NCBI RefSeq assembly: GCF_019097595.1
Contig: NC_080726.1
Location: 14,510,205 to 14,574,204, forward strand
Length of the DNA stretch: 64,000 bases
Source of the DNA: Hemibagrus wyckioides
Lineage: Eukaryota; Chordata; Actinopteri; Siluriformes; Bagridae
Direction of reading: 5' to 3'
The position numbers and the translations under genes are program-made. The notes beneath the pieces were generated by a model. It was not told the origin of the DNA, did no database searches, and saw only the letters and a list, made by a program, of their open reading frames with translations. Each line of letters begins with the position of its first letter. Position 1 is the stretch's first letter. Of the stretch, positions 59,546-64,000 are shown piece by piece.

Positions 59546-62393
59546 ATATAAAATTTTATTTCTACTGCATTACTGATTTAAAAGCATAACAGCACACATT
59601 TCCAGTACTTTCACTTTCTATCACAGTCAGTTCCTGAGTTATTTACGCTGTAATGGAGATGTCGCTGGCAATCAGTATGTAATCTGTCATGACCACACAG
59701 TCAGGCAGAAAAGGCAGTTTTTGTTATAATTAAATAATTAAGAGGCATCGTAATTAAATAATTCTGAGGTATGTACCGTACGTTTCTCGACTCTACCACT
59801 GGAGAAATGTTTATTTCATTACCAACATTCAGCATCACAATATGTCCTGTTTAAATATTTGAAAGTGTGTTGCCAGAGGCTTTTTAAAGAATCCTGTTCA
59901 ATCCTAGTAAAGACTTTGTGGATATTTCCTATCCCCTTAGCCTCGCCATCCAAGCACTGTAATATTGTGAGGATTAGTGCTGGGCAGTAAACTGCAGCTC
60001 TTCCCACAGGTATGATATAAACCCAGGGACAGGACCAAGTGTGCTGGATTTGCAGTTGGGTGGAAGATTGGAGGTGTTTGTGGTGGATATCATGGTGTGA
60101 GAATTTGATGGTGCAAATAAAGTGTGAGATGTTTCTCCCATGTAATATTTTTCTAATGCAATGCAGAGAGAAACAAAGAAAACAATTCTTTCTTTGTTTT
60201 TTTTTGACAGCAAATGTGTTTTTCTTTAAAAGAGGATCAGTAGATGGTGGCAAGTTATCAGGAAAAAAAAGTGAAGTGACAGTTTCATTTCTATTAACAT
60301 AGACGCTGTTGCCTAACAGATCTCTTCCAGCCAGTGGGAGCTCGGATTTAACTAGCAGCGTTGGGTTTATTTATTTATTTAGAACAATGCACGGTGATCA
60401 TTGAGATGCTGAAGCAGTCCACTGTTTTTGTTGCCTGAATTGTTTGGCAATTTGGATATCTATCTACTTGGATGACACTGTGATTGTTTGTTGGTTATCT
60501 GAAATGCTTGCACACTGTAAGTGTACGCTTTCTTTGTGTTTTTGATTGACTGTTTGATTGTGGGTTTTTTTTTTTTTAGTATAGTTTAGGTATTATATTC
60601 TCCTGCCATTGTTTTCTAACTGGAACCGAGCAAGCAGCACATCCCACATTTACATGGCCTGCTTGTATGAGGCTGACCTTGACCTCGAGGCTTCTAAAAT
60701 AGAATATTACTACAGATTCCCTACAGTTGATCATTTATGCAGTTTTTTTTTGTAATCTGGTAAATTTCATCATCTCTAGAATACTTCTGTTCTCTCCACT
60801 ACGTATTTCCCCTTTTAACCATGAATTTTCTTACTAAAATGTAAAAAAAAAAAAAAAACCGAGACAGAAGAATTGATATATTTGTGAAATTCTTTCACTG
60901 AGAAAAAAAAAAACAATCTAGATGCTGTTCTTGCTACAGTATAATCTACAAAAATGCACTTGATATATTTACCACAACTGTTTCTTTGCCTTGACTGACA
61001 AACTCGCAACTTCTGGTCTGTAGAGATCACATCTCATCATTTTCCCAAGCTTTGGTAGCTGATTTTTCCTATCATGTTAGAAATATATGAAGCAAGCCAA
61101 GCCAGTATACATAGTAACACTTCTTGGGAATCATCCCTTCTCCTTGCAGGTTCATTTTTTTCCCTTAGGGACAGACACACACACACAGGGCACAATTGAA
61201 AAACAGGGCAGGGATTCAGACAGGGAGGAGTTCGTGTCAGTTTGATAAATGGCTGCCAAATTGCACAAACTGACGCACAATGGTGCACAAACTGCAGCAC
61301 GATGTTGGACAAACAGAAGCACAGTGTTTGCCATGTCTGATAGATTAAGCTTTTATTATTACTTTTTGGTCATCACATCAAGTACAGGTAATCAGCATAC
61401 AAAGGTTAAAAGAAGGGGAAAAGCAGCACTAAGATTTATCAAGGTTAATTAATTACCTAACCATTTAGAAGTTAAATGTAGTGTGCTAAAAAGTCTACAG
61501 TACCAATTTATAAAATAAGTGATGAGTAACAAACCAAAATATAATGATCATAGTGCATTAAAAGCTAAAGCTATATGGAAAAAGGAGTTAAGACAAAAAG
61601 AAATCTGCTCTAATAATCTCACTCTTGTGCATTAGTTTTGTCTGCCTGAAGGTTGTCATTGGAACACATTCATACAGTGACCATGGACCTACATACAATT
61701 GATGCGGTATTGCTTCAGCAGTCCTTGCTCACATGTTTTGGCCTTGAAAAAAAAAAAAGCATCCAGGTTGCTGGTGCTGACACTTTGTCACAGGTCCTTG
61801 GATTTAGTCTTAATCTGTGCACACCATTGGCTATTTTGGGGAGTCCCTACAGACATGCTGTCTTGCACTTCCAATCGGATCCAATCGGCTTTGCCCTGCT
61901 TTTACCCCGGCTGAAAGATGAGTGTTCCTGAGACCTTGAAAAGGTGAAGCCCTCGCTCCGGGTGTCTAGCGAGATGTTTCATCTCCCAGCATATTTGGGT
62001 GGGTGTTTTGCTAGGTGAGTGGTTGCATTGATGGCTTTTCTTCTTTGTCTTTGGCTGATATGCACAGGATTTGGGAAATTGTATTAAGAAAATGGAAAGT
62101 AATGTGGCATGAGGGTGGAGGCATGGTTCATTAGGCCAGATTTATTTTAAAAAAAAAAAAAAAAGGCCCAAAAAGCAGAATCTACTTCATAGAATATTGG
62201 ATTTCACGGATGAAAGAGAGAGACTCAGGGTAATCATGTACTCTGTTATAAATTTTGTGATTCTTTTTTAATCAATATTTTACATATCAGCTATGTTCAA
62301 CTATATTCATTTTCCGTAGTAACACATGCAAGGAACAAGGCAGGGATTTAAAAAGAAATAAAATGATCAGTAGCAGTAGTATGGCCTAAACAA
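59546..62393 (+). other. dph1 intron 2 without recognised exon
   Basis: Short ORFs at 59819-60302, 61037-61334 and 61653-61931 overlap on opposite strands or frames and match no family I know. 58491-59198 and 63446-64000 are also empty to my reading. Confidence 0.5.
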
Positions 62394-63445
62394 TTTGGTA
62401 TATTCTTTAGAAGAAGGAATGCATTGGGCAAGCTGAGCAACACCAAAATGCCTGGAAGACCATGGGAGAAAATGTAAGCGGATGATTGTAGAATTATTTC
62501 CTTGTTGAAGAAAAACCCCTTCTGACTATCTATCCAAGTTAAGAAAACTATTGAGGTACCAAGGTTTATCATTGTCAAAGTTTAAAATCGAGAGAAGCTT
62601 TTGTGAGTGTAAATATAGACAGTTTACATCAAAATGCAAACCGTTTGTATGTAGAAAATGCCTGTCCAGTTCTAGAACAAGATCCTTTGGACAGATGAAA
62701 CCAAGATGAACTTGTTGCAGAATGATAGGAAGAGATGAATATGAAGAAGGAAAGGAAGAGTTCATGATTCAAAGAGTACCAAGCGCATCATCTAACAAAC
62801 ATGGTGGAGGCAGTGTTATGGCTTGAGTATGTATGGCTGCCAGTGGAACTGGGTCACTGGTGTTTATTGATGTGAAATAGCAGGATGAATTCTGGAGGAT
62901 ACAGTGATATACTTTCTGCTCAGATTCAATAAAATGCTGCAAAACTAATAGGACAGTGCTTCATTTTGAAATAATAAATGACCTAAAACCTACCACGATA
63001 AATGACCTAAAACCCAAGAGCTTCTTAAAGCTATGAAATGGAATGATCTTACATGAGTCTTTCACCTGACCTCAACCCAAGTGAGCATGTGGTTCACTTA
63101 CTGAAGACAAAATTGTGAAAGTCCCACAAACAAGCAGCAACTGAAGACAGCTACAGTACAAACCTGAAAAAGCATCTCAAGGGGTTAAACTCACAAAAAC
63201 TACAGTATTTGATGATGTGTATGGATTCCATGTATTAAAAATAAATAAAGTTTATAATTATATTCATTTTGTTTGATTACTTTTAAGCCTTTGAAAATGG
63301 AGGGGCTGTGGGGGGGGAGAATTTATTATTTTTCAAATTCACTTTTTATAATTAAAATTTAATCATTTCAAATTCATTGTGATCGTGTACAAGACGAAAC
63401 CCCAAAAATTGTGTCACTGTCCAAATACTTACGGACCCAAGTGTA
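62394..63445 (+). mobile_element. 5'-truncated Tc1/mariner element, family E
   Basis: Plus-strand copy running to the terminal motif ACTTACGGACCCAAGTGTA. Recognisable coding parts are KKNPF...VKK near 62508, the first catalytic Asp in ILWTDETKMN (about 62685-62710), GGGSVMA-type region near 62803, and SPDLNPSEHV with the third acidic residue (about 63065-63095). The segment that should carry the second Asp reads IINDLK instead of a D-N-D-P-K pattern. The 5' end and left inverted repeat are missing. Confidence 0.83.
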
Positions 63446-64000
63446 AATGCCAGACTTCTAATACGGTCTGCTGTTAGCATCTTTTTCTGTGAACATTCTG
63501 ATGACAAGAAAGTTCACAGCATGACTAACTGCGACTTACAGCAAATGCCAAGGTTGTTTATTATAGCTCTTTAGTACTCTCTTTACTGATAGACTTCTGA
63601 GTGTCGCTGTGGTTTGAAACATTTTGGTCAAGCTTGTAAGCGAGAATAAAAACGTATTATTAGCAATTTAGCAGAATTGTAACTGGAGCCTGTTATTTGA
63701 TCACTGAAACAAAAGGTCTTCATTGAAATGGTGAGCATATATACTTCCTGTATATAATGAGAAGTGAAGTTAGCAATGTTAGAAATATCTTATGACTCTT
63801 ATGACACTATCTTTTTTTTTCTCCCACACTGGATTTTTTTATTTTTTATTTTTTTAAGTTCTCGCGTGCCAGTGTTTTCGCCATAGGCGTTACAGGGTTA
63901 GTGGAAATTTGAGCTTAAGCCGTGTAAGCCCATCCCCTGAGCCGCCTATGCTGAACCAATTAATGCATCCCCTGTGATACATCTCCTAGTATTTTAAGAT

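Noticed and set aside
59819..60253. 144-residue minus-strand ORF
   Set aside because: Overlaps other ORFs on both strands, contains a poly(A)-derived Lys run and shows no known domain.

Overview
This is vertebrate nuclear DNA, almost certainly from a teleost fish. The tRNA-headed SINEs, the several Tc1/mariner families and the dense (TA)n, (GA)n and (GATA)n microsatellites look like those of a catfish (Siluriformes); that last step is inference from remembered repeat families. There are no operons, CRISPR arrays or bacterial genes. Apart from a few short exons and decayed transposase fragments, the window is non-coding.

Two genes can be placed, head to head. On the minus strand a first exon with a long 5' UTR and only the first codons of a protein (39266 to about 39960, start codon at 39278) fits rtn4rl1, the Nogo receptor-like GPI-anchored protein. 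Its first intron would fill the left 39 kb and run off the window. On the plus strand, exons 1 (47025-47073) and 2 (49584-49733) of dph1, the 2-(3-amino-3-carboxypropyl)histidine synthase subunit of diphthamide synthesis, are clear. Exon 3 is not found, so intron 2 is at least 14 kb and also leaves the window. The same divergent RTN4RL1/DPH1 order is known from human 17p13.3, which is the main support for the rtn4rl1 call. The 7.7 kb between the two start codons holds Tc1 copies, a SINE and a possible unannotated TATA-driven spliced transcript near 45.5-46.0 kb.

The rest is intron or spacer shaped by mobile DNA. There are at least five Tc1/mariner families or groups (fragments at 6.4, 15.5, 26.3, 29.9, 34.7, 40.9, 42.0, 44.8, 51.6 and 62.4 kb). 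One solo LTR at 20.4 kb has a perfect 5-bp target duplication. tRNA-derived SINEs lie at 9.3, 13.3, 19.0, 44.7, 48.3, 48.9 and 56.0 kb, and a Penelope-like reverse transcriptase scrap at 50.6 kb. Several repeat structures are not explained by these families: a 69-bp inverted copy inserted inside a SINE (18.7/19.0 kb), a pair of ~100-bp inverted arms (32.6/33.4 kb) and two diverged direct copies of a ~250-bp block (21.1/22.2 kb).

I found no evidence of a new enzymatic or defence system here. The points most worth checking are the candidate transcript between the genes, the unexplained repeat pairs, and stretches inside both large introns that look like conserved regulatory DNA.
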